Shown here one piece after another: positions 20,501 through 28,929 of a stretch of DNA of 64,000 nucleotides; the stretch's first letter is position 1; every line of letters begins with the position of its first letter. The notes below the pieces were generated by a model. It had not been told where the DNA came from and did no database searches. It saw only the letters and a list, made by a program, of their open reading frames with translations. A program made the position numbers and the translations under genes. Source of the stretch: Phycisphaerae bacterium (GTDB lineage: Bacteria; Planctomycetota; Phycisphaerae; Tepidisphaerales; Tepidisphaeraceae); the NCBI GenBank assembly GCA_025924315.1, contig JAICIO010000005.1, forward strand, positions 62,001 through 126,000, in the 5' to 3' direction.

Positions 20501-20721
20501 TTGAGTGGAAGCGCGACGGGGACAAACTGCGCCTCGAACTCGAAATTCCCGCAAACACTTCCGCGACGCTCACGTTGCCGACGACGGATCCGAAGTCGGT
20601 GACTGAAGGCGGCAAGTCCGTCGATCAGGTTGAAGGCGTGGAGGCGAAAGGGAGTACCGCAGGGCATCCGAATTTCGAGCTTCAGTCCGGCAGCTACAGT
20701 TTCGAATGCCGCTTAAAATGA
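17584..20721 (+). CDS. Secreted alpha-L-rhamnosidase, GH78
   Basis: About 1045 residues. The best signal peptide (SSIFSIVFLTLAMQISA) begins after GTG 17584; ATG 17494 or 17458 are alternatives, and none has a clear ribosome site. Domains in order: N-terminal Ig-like domain (LTCEYLTNPIGLDTPKPRLSW), rhamnosidase N-terminal beta-domain (VCGLGYYELFLNGSKVGDHM), the concanavalin-like domain, the alpha/alpha six-hairpin catalytic domain, and a C-terminal beta-sandwich. Catalytic-region signatures are TDCPHREKNGWTGDA near residue 640 (acidic general-acid/base region) and LWENWDG near 907 (second catalytic Glu). It would release terminal L-rhamnose from plant or microbial polysaccharides outside the cytoplasm. 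Confidence 0.93.
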   Translation: MPSSIFSIVFLTLAMQISAQMKPINLTCEYLTNPIGLDTPKPRLSWMLESNRRGEVQTAYQILATSDGNPLWDSGKVASNQSTQIEYGGKPLRSGQRVTWNVRVWDRDGKTTESQPASWEMALLEPSDWKAKWIGGERDPLRTMTLDGAKWIWTNEPGVDATKDAPQGERFFRRTIDIPTGKITSARMRVGVDNHATISLNGKEIGRRENSWWQAETLDLLPALRPGKNSIDITATNDDKGPAGLIARIEIVPESGEKLVITTDDHWQAGTSAQQIDKSAKVIADLHGGPWGQIKTSPPGEPAPLLRKSFNLKSNVKRARAYVCGLGYYELFLNGSKVGDHMLDPGYTNYDKRTLYVTYDVTKQLKSGENAIGAILGSGWYDCHTPAEWHFDRAPWRGIPKLLAQLEVEYDDGSREVIATDNSWKRSTGAITYDSIYGGENYDARLEKNGWDTAGYDDSQWRAVNVMEAPKGILAAQEMPPIRIMQTIKPVKLTEPKPGVFVFDLGQNFAGVPELSVNGPAGTTVIMRCGERLHPDGTLDADDIGTFVKRHGTWQQFQEDHYTLKGGGTETWHPRFTYHGFQYVEVTGFPGQPTLDNLRGLVMHTDVQPVGSFECSNDLLNKIATCAKWSYLSNLMSIPTDCPHREKNGWTGDAHLACEQALYTFNSASVYKKWINDMQDAMHDNGDLPGIVPTGEWGYTLGPAWDSALLLIPTYLNEYDGDTRILTSHYAAMKKYVDFLSSRTNDHIVHGAPLGDWAPFHDKTNTDYVTTAYYLQDAQIVSRIAKMLGNDADAKKYADLAEQISAALNKTFFDPKTGNYAEGTQTAQACALVFGFAPKLEREHVFDNLVKAVEKRNKHLDTGILGAKWVMQALLDHGRADIGYKIATQTDLPSWGNWIKQGATTLWENWDGSASRIHIMYGDVVAWFYKALAGIQADPASPGFEHFFLRPNVVGDLTDVKAHHQTMHGTIAVEWKRDGDKLRLELEIPANTSATLTLPTTDPKSVTEGGKSVDQVEGVEAKGSTAGHPNFELQSGSYSFECRLK

Positions 20722-21023
20722 AGAGTTTCGCGAGCCTTCGCGGCCGATAACTTCGTTACAACCCGCGCAGATTAACCCCGCTTATTGGCACCCGCCCCAA
20801 AAACAAGGGGTCTCGCCAAGCCCCGTCCTAAACACGTTGTATAGTCCACTCGATCAAAGGTTCTGACACCTGATTTCAGGCCGCCGCAGTGGGTTTCGTA
20901 CATATTTCGCGGCGTCTTCGAGGATTTGAACAACAGGCGTGTCTTCGCTCGCGTCCGCGTGCTGCGGGCTCGGTGCGCTCGTCTGACGTTGGGGCATCAC
21001 CCCGGGAAGTGGGCTGTAGGCGT
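20722..21023. other. Non-coding spacer upstream of exopolysaccharide cluster
   Basis: No gene recognised. A TATAGT hexamer at 20838-20843 could be a -10 box but has no good -35 at the right distance. The reading frame of the next gene runs back to 20889, but the added residues (Arg-rich) are unlike a protein start. A promoter for the polysaccharide genes is expected here but not resolved. Confidence 0.4.
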
Positions 21024-23687
21024 ATGTCCGTTGCAACGCTGTCATTTCAAGCGGTTGATCAGCCTGTCGTTCGCAAGCGCCGCCTCGGCCGCAGCGTCTG
21101 GGCCGGCGCCGACCAGATCCTCATCTCCGCGACCAACTTCGTCACGATGATGCTCGCCGGGCGCGCCCTCACCAAAGACGACTTCGGCGCGTTCACGCTG
21201 ATCTACTCCGCGTTGCTCTTCGCGAACATGATCCAGTCCGGTTTGGTGACGCAGCCCCATAATGTGCTGGGCACCTCGCGGCATGGTCGAAGCGACTACG
21301 CTCGCTACACCTCCGCGATCGGGGTCGGACAGCTTTACCTCGCGATCTTCGGCACGGTCATCAGCCTTTTGGTCTGGGTGATCGCGCTGATTGCCGGATG
21401 GGCAGCCGCGCCGCTTCTGCTGGCGCTGGCGGCGTCGATCTTCGCGTGGCAGATCCAAGAATTCTGCCGGCGCGTGCTCTACACCGAAGGCAAAGTCGAC
21501 GGCGCGTTCTGGAACGACATCATCAGCTACGGCGGTCAGACCGCGATCATCGCGCTGCTCTACTGGTACGGCCATCTCAGTGGCACGCTCGCGCTCTACG
21601 CCCTCGCCGTCACATCGATGCTCGCGGCGCTCGTTGGCGTGTGGCAACTGCGCCACAGCCTTACGTGGGATTTACTGCCCGGCGCGATGCGCGAGAACTG
21701 GACCTTCGGCAAATGGCTCGCCGGCGCAGAGCTGCTCGGATGGCTCACCTCCATCCACATGTACCTGTACATCGCCGCGCTGATCCTCGGGTTCGCCGCC
21801 GCGGGCGATCTTCGGGCGGCGCAGATTCTCTTCGGCCCGATGCGCGTGCTCTCGTTTGCGCTCGGCACGGTTCTGCCGATCTACTTCGCCAAGCAACTCG
21901 CCGGCGACATTCACAAGTCGATCAACAAAGAACTCTCGAAAGTCTTCGCCGTCGTAATCCCGGTCGCCGGCGGATACTGCATGCTGATGGCGCTCTTTGC
22001 GCTGCCGATCCTGCGCTTCGTCCTGCCCAAATACAGCAGTGACGCGTCGATCCTGATCCTCTACTCGATGTGCGCGTTCCTCAGCTACATGCAGATGGTG
22101 ATGTCGGCCGCGCTGACTGCAAAGCACAAGACCCGCGCCGTCTTCGTCGGCAATCTGATCGGCGGGGTGGTGGCGCTGACGATCAGCCTTCCGCTGATCA
22201 AGTTGGTCGGCCTGTCCGGCGCGGTGATGGCGATGATCACCGGCACGCTCATCCAAGTGCTCTACTCATTCGCGGTCTACGGAAAGCGCACGAGCGAAAC
22301 GCCTGCAACCGACGAGCACAACTCGCGCGAAGCCGATTCGCACGACGCGCCGCCGTCCGAAGCCGCAGGCCGATTGCTTAAGAACGTCTTCACCACGCTC
22401 GACGAAACGCAAACGCCCTTCTGCGTCATGCACGGCTACCAGGGTTATCCCGAAACCGTCAGCGGTGACGTCGATTGCATCATGCCGCGAAGCGTTTTGC
22501 CGAAACAACTCGCCAGCACGATTCACGAAAACCGCACGAAAGTCGGCGGCGAAATCGTCCAGTGGCTCAACGACGGCGCACAGCTCGTCGTCCTGCGGAC
22601 CAATGAAAGCGACGGCACGCCGGCGTTCCTGCAGATGCATGTCTCGTCCGACTACGAGATGAGCCCGCATCGCCGCTTCTATCGCGGGCAGCAGATTCTC
22701 GACGAGCGGAAACATCACGGCTCGTTCTGGATCCCAAAGGCTTCGACTGAATTTGGCTGCATCCTCGCCAATCGCATTTCAAAAGCGTCCTTCAAGGATC
22801 GGCATCTCCAGCAGCTCCAGGCGCTCTTCAAGCAAGACCCCGCCGGCTGCACGCAGGAGATCAGTCGCTTCTTCTCCGGTCCCAGCAGCTACGTGATTCG
22901 CAACGCCGCCGAGACGGGCAACTGGGTCGGCGTGATGGAGAACATCCGCTTCCTGCGCGATGAGTTGCTCCGCAGCTCCTTCAAGCAATCGCCCCTCGCG
23001 ACGGTTCGCCTCTTCGTCGGAAGCTGGACGCGCCGCGCGATGCGCTGGATCAAACCGCCGTGCGGGTTGCACGTCGTGTTCCTCGGTCCGGATGGCGTTG
23101 GGAAATCAACTGTGATCGACCTGGTGCGCGAGCGGCTTAAGGGCGCGTTCCTCCGCACCGACTACCATACGTTCGCGCCGTCGCTTCTTCCGCTGCACAT
23201 GCAGCAGAAGCCCTCGCCGCACGCGTTGCCGCCGCGCTCGTTCGCGGCGTCGATGCTCAAGGTCGGCTGGTGGTTCTGCTGCTATACCGTCGGTTATTTT
23301 GCGACGATTCACCCCGCCCGCGCGCGGTCGTCGCTCGTGCTCGGCCACCGCTACCTGCTCGACGCGATGGTCGACCCGAAGCGGTATCGCTATTCCGGTC
23401 CGATCTGGATGCTCAAGGCCATCTGGGCCGTCGCGCCTCGGCCGGATCTCGTCATCGCGCTCGATGCCGATCCACTCGTCATCTGGAATCGAAAGAAGGA
23501 AGTTTCGCTCGAAGAAACCACGCGGCAGCGCAATGGCTACGTGTCCCTCGTGCGCGAACTTGAGAACGGCTTGATCGTGGACTCATCACAGTCGATCGAC
23601 AAAACGGTGGCGGACGTCACCGAGGCAATCCTGGGGGTCATGAGGGCCCGCGCCGAGCAACAGCTCGGATTGGAGCGGCTGTCATGA
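21024..23687 (+). CDS. Flippase fused to nucleotidyltransferase-like and P-loop kinase domains
   Basis: An 887-residue multidomain protein. Residues about 20-425 are a 12-14-helix MATE/Wzx-type polysaccharide flippase (SVWAGADQILISATNFVTMM; later KYSSDASILILYSMCAF). After a Glu/Asp/His linker comes a soluble domain at about 445-650 with SGDVDCIMP near 480, similar to the GDxDxxV strand of nucleotidyltransferase-fold proteins. Residues about 680-887 are a thymidylate-kinase-like P-loop domain with Walker A GPDGVGKST near 686 and VIALDADPLVIWNRKKE. The flippase would move lipid-linked glycans across the inner membrane. The two cytoplasmic domains suggest coupled phosphorylation or nucleotide transfer. 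ATG 21024 starts just before the first helix. It overlaps the next gene by 4 bp. Confidence 0.87.
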   Translation: MSVATLSFQAVDQPVVRKRRLGRSVWAGADQILISATNFVTMMLAGRALTKDDFGAFTLIYSALLFANMIQSGLVTQPHNVLGTSRHGRSDYARYTSAIGVGQLYLAIFGTVISLLVWVIALIAGWAAAPLLLALAASIFAWQIQEFCRRVLYTEGKVDGAFWNDIISYGGQTAIIALLYWYGHLSGTLALYALAVTSMLAALVGVWQLRHSLTWDLLPGAMRENWTFGKWLAGAELLGWLTSIHMYLYIAALILGFAAAGDLRAAQILFGPMRVLSFALGTVLPIYFAKQLAGDIHKSINKELSKVFAVVIPVAGGYCMLMALFALPILRFVLPKYSSDASILILYSMCAFLSYMQMVMSAALTAKHKTRAVFVGNLIGGVVALTISLPLIKLVGLSGAVMAMITGTLIQVLYSFAVYGKRTSETPATDEHNSREADSHDAPPSEAAGRLLKNVFTTLDETQTPFCVMHGYQGYPETVSGDVDCIMPRSVLPKQLASTIHENRTKVGGEIVQWLNDGAQLVVLRTNESDGTPAFLQMHVSSDYEMSPHRRFYRGQQILDERKHHGSFWIPKASTEFGCILANRISKASFKDRHLQQLQALFKQDPAGCTQEISRFFSGPSSYVIRNAAETGNWVGVMENIRFLRDELLRSSFKQSPLATVRLFVGSWTRRAMRWIKPPCGLHVVFLGPDGVGKSTVIDLVRERLKGAFLRTDYHTFAPSLLPLHMQQKPSPHALPPRSFAASMLKVGWWFCCYTVGYFATIHPARARSSLVLGHRYLLDAMVDPKRYRYSGPIWMLKAIWAVAPRPDLVIALDADPLVIWNRKKEVSLEETTRQRNGYVSLVRELENGLIVDSSQSIDKTVADVTEAILGVMRARAEQQLGLERLS

Positions 23688-24976
23688 GCGTGCCCGCTCC
23701 GATGACGTGGACCGCGTTGTTGCCCGCAGACGCTCAGTTCATCGCTTCGCCGAACGTTCCCGAGTGGTTTGGAAAACTGCTCGCGCGAAAGACCGGCCAG
23801 CGACGGATCCCGGTCTACTCGTGCGAGAACATCGCGAGCGTGAAAGACGACGCGTTCGTCGCGATCAATTGTCGCGGCGGCGCGAAGCTCGATCCGCGCT
23901 ATCAATACGTGCGCCGCTTCGCCGTCCTTCCAAGCCTCGAGAACGCGCGCTGGTTCGTCCCGCTCGAATCGCCGGCGATCTCGACCGCGGCGTTTTCGCT
24001 CTATTCGCCCGCGAAGTTCAGCGCCCGATTGAAAGTCCGCGCGGCAAAGCTCATTGCCTACACGCGCATTCCCATCTGGTATCGCGACCAGATCCTCGTC
24101 GCCCAGACCGAGGCCCCGCCGCTTCAGCGGCAGGGAGAACTGCTCTTCCCGAACCACAAGATTCACCTTGCCCTCAGCGCCGGCGCGCCCGAACCCGCGC
24201 GAAACCGAAAGACCTCCGCCGCGATCCTATCCCAGCGCGGCGAAGTCCTCGGTTTCGCGAAAATAGCGGGCTCTCCACTTTCCGAGCGTCTCGTCCACCG
24301 CGAAGCAGCCCTCCTCGCGGAGCTCGAAAAGCTCCGCAGCCCCATCGCCCCGCGGATGGTTTTCGCGGGCGAGGTCGACGGCTCGTTTGTGCTCATCCAG
24401 GAAGTGCTGCCGGGCGAAGTCACGTCCGCGCGGTTCACCGATCTTCATCGCGAGCTGCTCGAAACGATGCAGCACGGGCGGCGTCAACACGCCAGCGATT
24501 GCGCGATGATCGTTCGGTTGCGCGAACAACTCCGCGCGCTGCCGGAACTTTGCGGGCGCCTCGAAGCGCTGCTGCCGATCCTCAGTGAAACGAGCGTTCC
24601 TTCAACCATCGTGCACGGCGATTTCGCGCCGTGGAACCTTCGCGAGCACGACGGCGCGCTCGCCGCATTTGACTGGGAATACGGCGAGCTCGACGGCCTT
24701 CCGCTCCTCGATGAGCTGCACTTCCATCTTCAGATCGGCCACGAGATGCAAGGCTGGTCGCCGCGATCGGCGAACGAATTCCTCAAGCATCACGCGCGGA
24801 CGAGACCGCTCGGCCTCTTGTCGCGGCAGACGAATGCGATCCAACAGGTCGCGATCATCGACCAGCTCGCGCGGCTTTACGGCGAAGGTTATGACCGCAG
24901 CAATTCAATGCTCGAGTGGTACGAAGATCTGCTCGGCCTGATGACCCAACACGCGAAAGAGGCGGCCCTCGCATGA
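23684..24976 (+). CDS. APH/choline-kinase-like phosphotransferase of the polysaccharide cluster
   Basis: A 430-residue protein. The C-terminal half is a protein-kinase-like fold of the aminoglycoside phosphotransferase type: an N-lobe lysine in VLGFAKIAGS, a helix with HREAALLAELEKL, a hinge (VLIQEVLPGE), Brenner's motif IVHGDFAPWNL near residue 308 and the metal-binding FDWEYGELDG. The first 190 residues form an extra domain I cannot assign. Its ATG overlaps the stop of the flippase-kinase gene (ATGA) and its own stop overlaps the next gene, so the three are translationally coupled. It probably phosphorylates a sugar or lipid carrier intermediate; antibiotic resistance is unlikely from context. 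Confidence 0.85.
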   Translation: MSVPAPMTWTALLPADAQFIASPNVPEWFGKLLARKTGQRRIPVYSCENIASVKDDAFVAINCRGGAKLDPRYQYVRRFAVLPSLENARWFVPLESPAISTAAFSLYSPAKFSARLKVRAAKLIAYTRIPIWYRDQILVAQTEAPPLQRQGELLFPNHKIHLALSAGAPEPARNRKTSAAILSQRGEVLGFAKIAGSPLSERLVHREAALLAELEKLRSPIAPRMVFAGEVDGSFVLIQEVLPGEVTSARFTDLHRELLETMQHGRRQHASDCAMIVRLREQLRALPELCGRLEALLPILSETSVPSTIVHGDFAPWNLREHDGALAAFDWEYGELDGLPLLDELHFHLQIGHEMQGWSPRSANEFLKHHARTRPLGLLSRQTNAIQQVAIIDQLARLYGEGYDRSNSMLEWYEDLLGLMTQHAKEAALA

Positions 24977-26211
24977 AAGCGGCGACATCCACCTTCATTC
25001 CGGGACTGAGTGCTCCGCAAGCGATCGCGCCGTCGCATTCCGCGGCGAAGTCCGCGCGCGTCGTCATCGCAACTGTCAACACGCCAAAAGGCGAAACCGG
25101 CGTGCACACGCATACCGACGCGCTGCACAGCGGACTTCTCGCGGCGGGAATCGATTGCTCGGTCGAAAGCCCTTTCTCTCGCGGGCCAATGTGGATTCCG
25201 GTCTTCGCGCTCAAGCGTCTCCTTGTCTCTCCGCTCAACAAAACCTGGGCGACGCGGTATTACCGCTTCTGGCATCTCGTCGCGCTCCGGCAAGTTCTCA
25301 CGCGCGAGCTGGCGCAGGAACCGGCCGACGTCGTCATCGCGCAATGTCCGCTCAGCGCCCGCGCCGCCCTCGACGCCCGCGACAAGCTGCGCGCCAGCTT
25401 CCGCGTCGCGATGGTGGTCCACTTTAATTACAGCGAAGCGACCGAATACCGCGATCGCGGGGAACTGAAAGACGAGAAAGCCTATCAAGGCGTGCTGGAC
25501 CTTGAGACGAACGCCGTGCAGCGCGTCGATCAGATGATCTATGTTTCCGGCTGGGCGAAGGACGTGATCGAGCGCGAGCGCTGCCTTCCGACGCGAAAGT
25601 CGGACGTGATCTGGAACGGCATCGCCAGCTCGGTGGATGTCGCGCCCGTGCGCCGCGCCACACTCGGGCTGAGCGGCGACGACATCGTGATGATCAGCGT
25701 CGGCACGCTCGAACCGCGAAAGAATCAGATCGCGATGCTCGATCTCTTCGCGAAAGTGGTTGGCGAATTTCCGAAGGCGAAGCTCGTACTGATCGGCGAC
25801 GGCACGCAGCGGGCTGAGATCGAACAGAAGATCGCGAAGCTCGGATTGCAGAACAACGTGCTGCTTCTCGGTCATCGTACAGATGTCGCGGCGTTGCTTC
25901 CGGTCGCGGATCTGTACATCCACTACGCGAAGAAAGAGAACTGCCCGGTCGCTCTCATCGAAGCCGCGCGGGCGGGCCTGCCCATCGCCGCCATCCCGAC
26001 CGGTGGGACGGGGGAATTGCTCGAACAGCTCGGGCCGACCGTCCGGCTTTCCGAAACGGACGTGAACGCGTCGCTGAACCTCCTGCGGCCGATTCTCTCG
26101 GACCCTGCGGTTCGTCGCGATGCAGGCACGAAGACGAAAGAGCGCTTTCAGCAGCGTTTTTCCCGCGAAGCGATGGTCGCGGCTTACGTCGAGGCTTTGG
26201 CGCTCCGATAA
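24973..26211 (+). CDS. Glycosyltransferase family 4
   Basis: A 412-residue GT-B glycosyltransferase. The N-terminal Rossmann domain contains THTDALHSGLLAAGI; the C-terminal one has the GT4 signature ISVGTLEPRKNQIAMLDLF, LVLIGDGTQRAEIEQK, NNVLLLGHRTDVAALLPVAD and the EX7E motif region ENCPVALIEAARAGLPIAA. It transfers a sugar from a nucleotide donor during exopolysaccharide repeat-unit synthesis in the cytoplasm. The ATG at 24973 overlaps the upstream stop codon, fixing the start. Confidence 0.93.
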   Translation: MKAATSTFIPGLSAPQAIAPSHSAAKSARVVIATVNTPKGETGVHTHTDALHSGLLAAGIDCSVESPFSRGPMWIPVFALKRLLVSPLNKTWATRYYRFWHLVALRQVLTRELAQEPADVVIAQCPLSARAALDARDKLRASFRVAMVVHFNYSEATEYRDRGELKDEKAYQGVLDLETNAVQRVDQMIYVSGWAKDVIERERCLPTRKSDVIWNGIASSVDVAPVRRATLGLSGDDIVMISVGTLEPRKNQIAMLDLFAKVVGEFPKAKLVLIGDGTQRAEIEQKIAKLGLQNNVLLLGHRTDVAALLPVADLYIHYAKKENCPVALIEAARAGLPIAAIPTGGTGELLEQLGPTVRLSETDVNASLNLLRPILSDPAVRRDAGTKTKERFQQRFSREAMVAAYVEALALR

Positions 26212-26217
26212 ATCACT

Positions 26218-27579
26218 ATGCGCGCCCACTCGCCCATGCAGATGCCCGCCTTGCCTCAGGTGAGCACGGCCGCGCGCCTCGACATCGATCTGCCGCGACG
26301 GTTTCTGATCTTCCTCGCGATCGTGCTCGCGGGATATGCGATCGACGGCCGCGGGTTCGCGTACCTCGGCGTTCCGCCCCTGTTTATCGGCGAGATCTCG
26401 CTGCTGCTGGGCGTGGTCACGTTTCTCTCGATCAACGGCTGGTGGCGCGTTCTCACGCTTCCGCAGGCGGTCGCGATTTATCCGCTCTTCATCTGCGGAC
26501 TGATTGCGACGATCCCGTACATTTCCGTCTACGGATTCGACACGTTTCGCGATGCCGTCACGTATGGTTATTCGATCTTCGCGTTCGTCATTGCCGCCGT
26601 GCTGATGTCCGAGCCCACGCGGCTGGTGAAACTCATCCAGTGGTATCGCAAGTTCTGGCGCGTCTTCCTGTGCGCGATTCCCTGCATCTACTTCATCACG
26701 CACTTTCTGCACGACGCCATTCCCAAATGGCCGTTCGCCGACCAGCACATCATCCAGCTGAAGGAAGGCGACGTGCTTGTGCACCTCGCGGGCATTATCT
26801 GTTTCTGGATCGCGGGCTATGAGAAGGATGCCAAGTGGCCGTGGGTCGCGCTCATGGCCGGATGCGTCGCGATCATGGGCGTGATTGACCGCGCAGGGCT
26901 GATTACGTTCCTCATTGTGCTCGGCCTGTGCATGGTCCTTCGGCCGAAGAGCATTCCGCCGTGGCGGCTTGGCACCATGATCGTCCTGTCGCTCTTTCTG
27001 CTCTGGGCGTCGGATCTGAAGATTCCGGTGCCCGGCGGAAAAGACCGGGAAGTTTCGTTCCAGCAGGTCGTGGACAACATCATGTCGATCACCGGCCAGA
27101 GCCACAAGGTCGGCCTGGAAGGCACGAAGGAGTGGCGGCTCGAGTGGTGGACAGACATCGTCAACTACACGATTCATGGGAAGTATTTCTGGAGCGGGAA
27201 AGGCTTCGGCGTGAACCTCGCCGACGACGATGGCTATCAGGTCGGCGACGGCACGCTGCGCAGCCCGCACAACGTGCACATGACGATTCTCGCGCGCACC
27301 GGCGTGCCGGGGATTCTCATCTGGGCGGCGCTGCATCTCTTCTACGGCTCGACGCTCCTGCTGAATTACCTCCGCGCGCGAATGGCCGGCGATGAGCGAT
27401 GGACGAAGTTCTTCATGTTCGTCTTCGCCTTCTGGCTCGCGTTCCTCATCAACGGCTCGTTCGACGTGTTCATCGAAGGACCGATGGGCGGAATCTGGTT
27501 CTGGACGATCGTCGGCACCGGCATGGCGTCGATTTGGATTTACAAGAATTACCCGGAAGCTCTGAATGAGTTGGAGTGA
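26218..27579 (+). CDS. O-antigen ligase / Wzy polymerase-like membrane protein
   Basis: A 453-residue integral-membrane protein with about 11 hydrophobic helices. The largest periplasmic loop (about residues 270-365) contains LEGTKEWRLEWWTDIV, YFWSGKGFGVNLAD and SPHNVHMTILARTGVPG. The R-W-R/H-N pattern followed by HN...ILARTG is typical of the Wzy_C/O-antigen ligase family. It would polymerise or ligate flipped glycan units on the outer face of the inner membrane. It starts 6 bp after the preceding glycosyltransferase. Confidence 0.88.
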   Translation: MRAHSPMQMPALPQVSTAARLDIDLPRRFLIFLAIVLAGYAIDGRGFAYLGVPPLFIGEISLLLGVVTFLSINGWWRVLTLPQAVAIYPLFICGLIATIPYISVYGFDTFRDAVTYGYSIFAFVIAAVLMSEPTRLVKLIQWYRKFWRVFLCAIPCIYFITHFLHDAIPKWPFADQHIIQLKEGDVLVHLAGIICFWIAGYEKDAKWPWVALMAGCVAIMGVIDRAGLITFLIVLGLCMVLRPKSIPPWRLGTMIVLSLFLLWASDLKIPVPGGKDREVSFQQVVDNIMSITGQSHKVGLEGTKEWRLEWWTDIVNYTIHGKYFWSGKGFGVNLADDDGYQVGDGTLRSPHNVHMTILARTGVPGILIWAALHLFYGSTLLLNYLRARMAGDERWTKFFMFVFAFWLAFLINGSFDVFIEGPMGGIWFWTIVGTGMASIWIYKNYPEALNELE

Positions 27580-27582
27580 GTT

Positions 27583-27641
27583 GTAGGGTGTGCTTCAGCA
27601 CACCATCTTCGGGAGAAACGGTGTGCTGAAGCACACCCTAC
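27583..27641. repeat. Inverted repeat class B, copy 1
   Basis: Arms 27583-27604 and 27620-27641 (22 bp, perfect). Each arm is itself a hairpin GGTGTGCT-TC-AGCACACC. It lies just after the stop of the polymerase gene and 7 bp before the ATG of the next glycosyltransferase. Related copies are at 32178, 36491 and 58156. Confidence 0.95.
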
Positions 27642-27648
27642 GAAAGCA

Positions 27649-28848
27649 ATGCGGATCATTGTCGCGCACAACTTCTATCAGCAGCCGGGCGGAGAGGACC
27701 AGGTCTTCGCCGCCGAGACTGAGCTGCTCGAATCGTACGGCCACAAGCCGGTGCGCTTCATCATGCACAACGACGAGATCGACGGCATGAGCCGGATCTC
27801 GCTGGCGGTGAAGACGACGTGGAATCGCGATAGCAAGGCAAAACTCGCCGACGTAATTCGCGAGGTGAAACCGGATGTCGTGCACTTTCACAACACGTTT
27901 CCGCTGATCTCGCCGGCCGCTTACGCCGCCGCGCGCGAAGGCGGCGCGGCCGTCGTGCAGACGTTGCACAACTTTCGTCTTTTGTGCCCCAACGCGGTCT
28001 TCTTCCGTGACGGCAAGGTGTGCGAAGACTGCCTGCACAAAAAGACCAAGCTGCCCGGCGTGATCAACCGGTGCTATCGCGGAAGTTTCGCCGCGAGCGC
28101 GATGTGCGCGACCTCGCTGACGATTCACAACCTCGCCGGCACGTGGCGAAACGCGGTAGACACGTACATCACGCCATCCGAATCCGCCAAGCGAAAGTTC
28201 GTGGAAGGCGGACTACCCGCGGATAAGATCGTCGTGAAGCCGCACTTCCTGCCGACGGATCCGGGTGTCGGTCCCGGCGATGGGGATTATACGGTGTTCG
28301 TCGGACGTCTGTCGTTCGAAAAAGGCGTCGAGACGCTGCTCGCCGCGTGGGACAAGCTCGCCGCGAACTGCCCGCTGAAGATCATCGGCGACGGTCCGCT
28401 CGCGCCGCAGGTGCAGTCCGCGCTGAAGGGCGACCCTCGGATCGAATGGCTCGGGCGTAAGTCGCTCAACGAGATCTACGAAATCGTCGGCCGCGCGAAG
28501 ATGCTGATCTTTCCGTCGCAGTGCTACGAAACCTTCGGTCGCGTCGCGATCGAAGCCTACGCGCGCGGCACGCCGGTCGTCGCGACGGATCACGGCGCGA
28601 TGGCGGACGTGGTGGATCAAGGCCGCACCGGATTGCGCTTCGCGCCCGGCAGCCCGCAGGATTTGGCCGATCGCGTGCAGCAGTTGCTCGATGAGCCGGA
28701 GCTGCTCGCGCAAATGCGCGTGCAGGCGCGACACGAGTTCGAAACGAAATACACGGCGCCGGCCAACTACGAGCGCCTGATGCGGATTTACGAGAACGCG
28801 ATCGCGCGGGCACATGGCTTAGAAGGAAATCTCGCGCTGTCATCCTGA
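27649..28848 (+). CDS. Glycosyltransferase family 4 (second)
   Basis: A 399-residue GT-B enzyme. The N-terminal domain has NFYQQPGGEDQVFAAETELL and a Cys-rich insert (LLCPNAVFFRDGKVCEDCLHK) seen in a subgroup of GT4 proteins of exopolysaccharide clusters. The C-terminal domain has FVGRLSFEKGVETLLAAW, LKIIGDGPLAPQ and the EX7E region CYETFGRVAIEAYARGTPVV. It probably adds a sugar to the lipid-linked intermediate. The final codons and the TGA stop lie inside a class A repeat, so the last residues LSS come from the repeat. Confidence 0.93.
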   Translation: MRIIVAHNFYQQPGGEDQVFAAETELLESYGHKPVRFIMHNDEIDGMSRISLAVKTTWNRDSKAKLADVIREVKPDVVHFHNTFPLISPAAYAAAREGGAAVVQTLHNFRLLCPNAVFFRDGKVCEDCLHKKTKLPGVINRCYRGSFAASAMCATSLTIHNLAGTWRNAVDTYITPSESAKRKFVEGGLPADKIVVKPHFLPTDPGVGPGDGDYTVFVGRLSFEKGVETLLAAWDKLAANCPLKIIGDGPLAPQVQSALKGDPRIEWLGRKSLNEIYEIVGRAKMLIFPSQCYETFGRVAIEAYARGTPVVATDHGAMADVVDQGRTGLRFAPGSPQDLADRVQQLLDEPELLAQMRVQARHEFETKYTAPANYERLMRIYENAIARAHGLEGNLALSS

Positions 28849-28915
28849 GCGAAGCGAAGGATCTCGGGATCGAGAGGTGCGCTCGAACGAGATCCTTCGC
28901 TCCGCTCAGGATGAC
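28839..28915. repeat. Inverted repeat class A, copy 2
   Basis: 27-bp arms 28839-28865 and 28889-28915 with one mismatch. The left arm contains the TGA stop (28846-28848) of the glycosyltransferase; the right arm ends 14 bp before the deacetylase start. Confidence 0.95.
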
Positions 28916-28929
28916 CCTAGTGACGACTC

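Noticed and set aside
23684-24976. Aminoglycoside resistance gene
   Set aside because: Although the APH fold is present, overlap with polysaccharide genes on both sides makes a biosynthetic kinase much more likely.
24889-27336. Very long minus-strand reading frame (815 codons) across the glycosyltransferase/polymerase genes
   Set aside because: It lies opposite genes with clear domain motifs; its translation is His/Arg/Asp-rich, typical of the reverse frame of GC-rich genes, and it has no recognisable domain.
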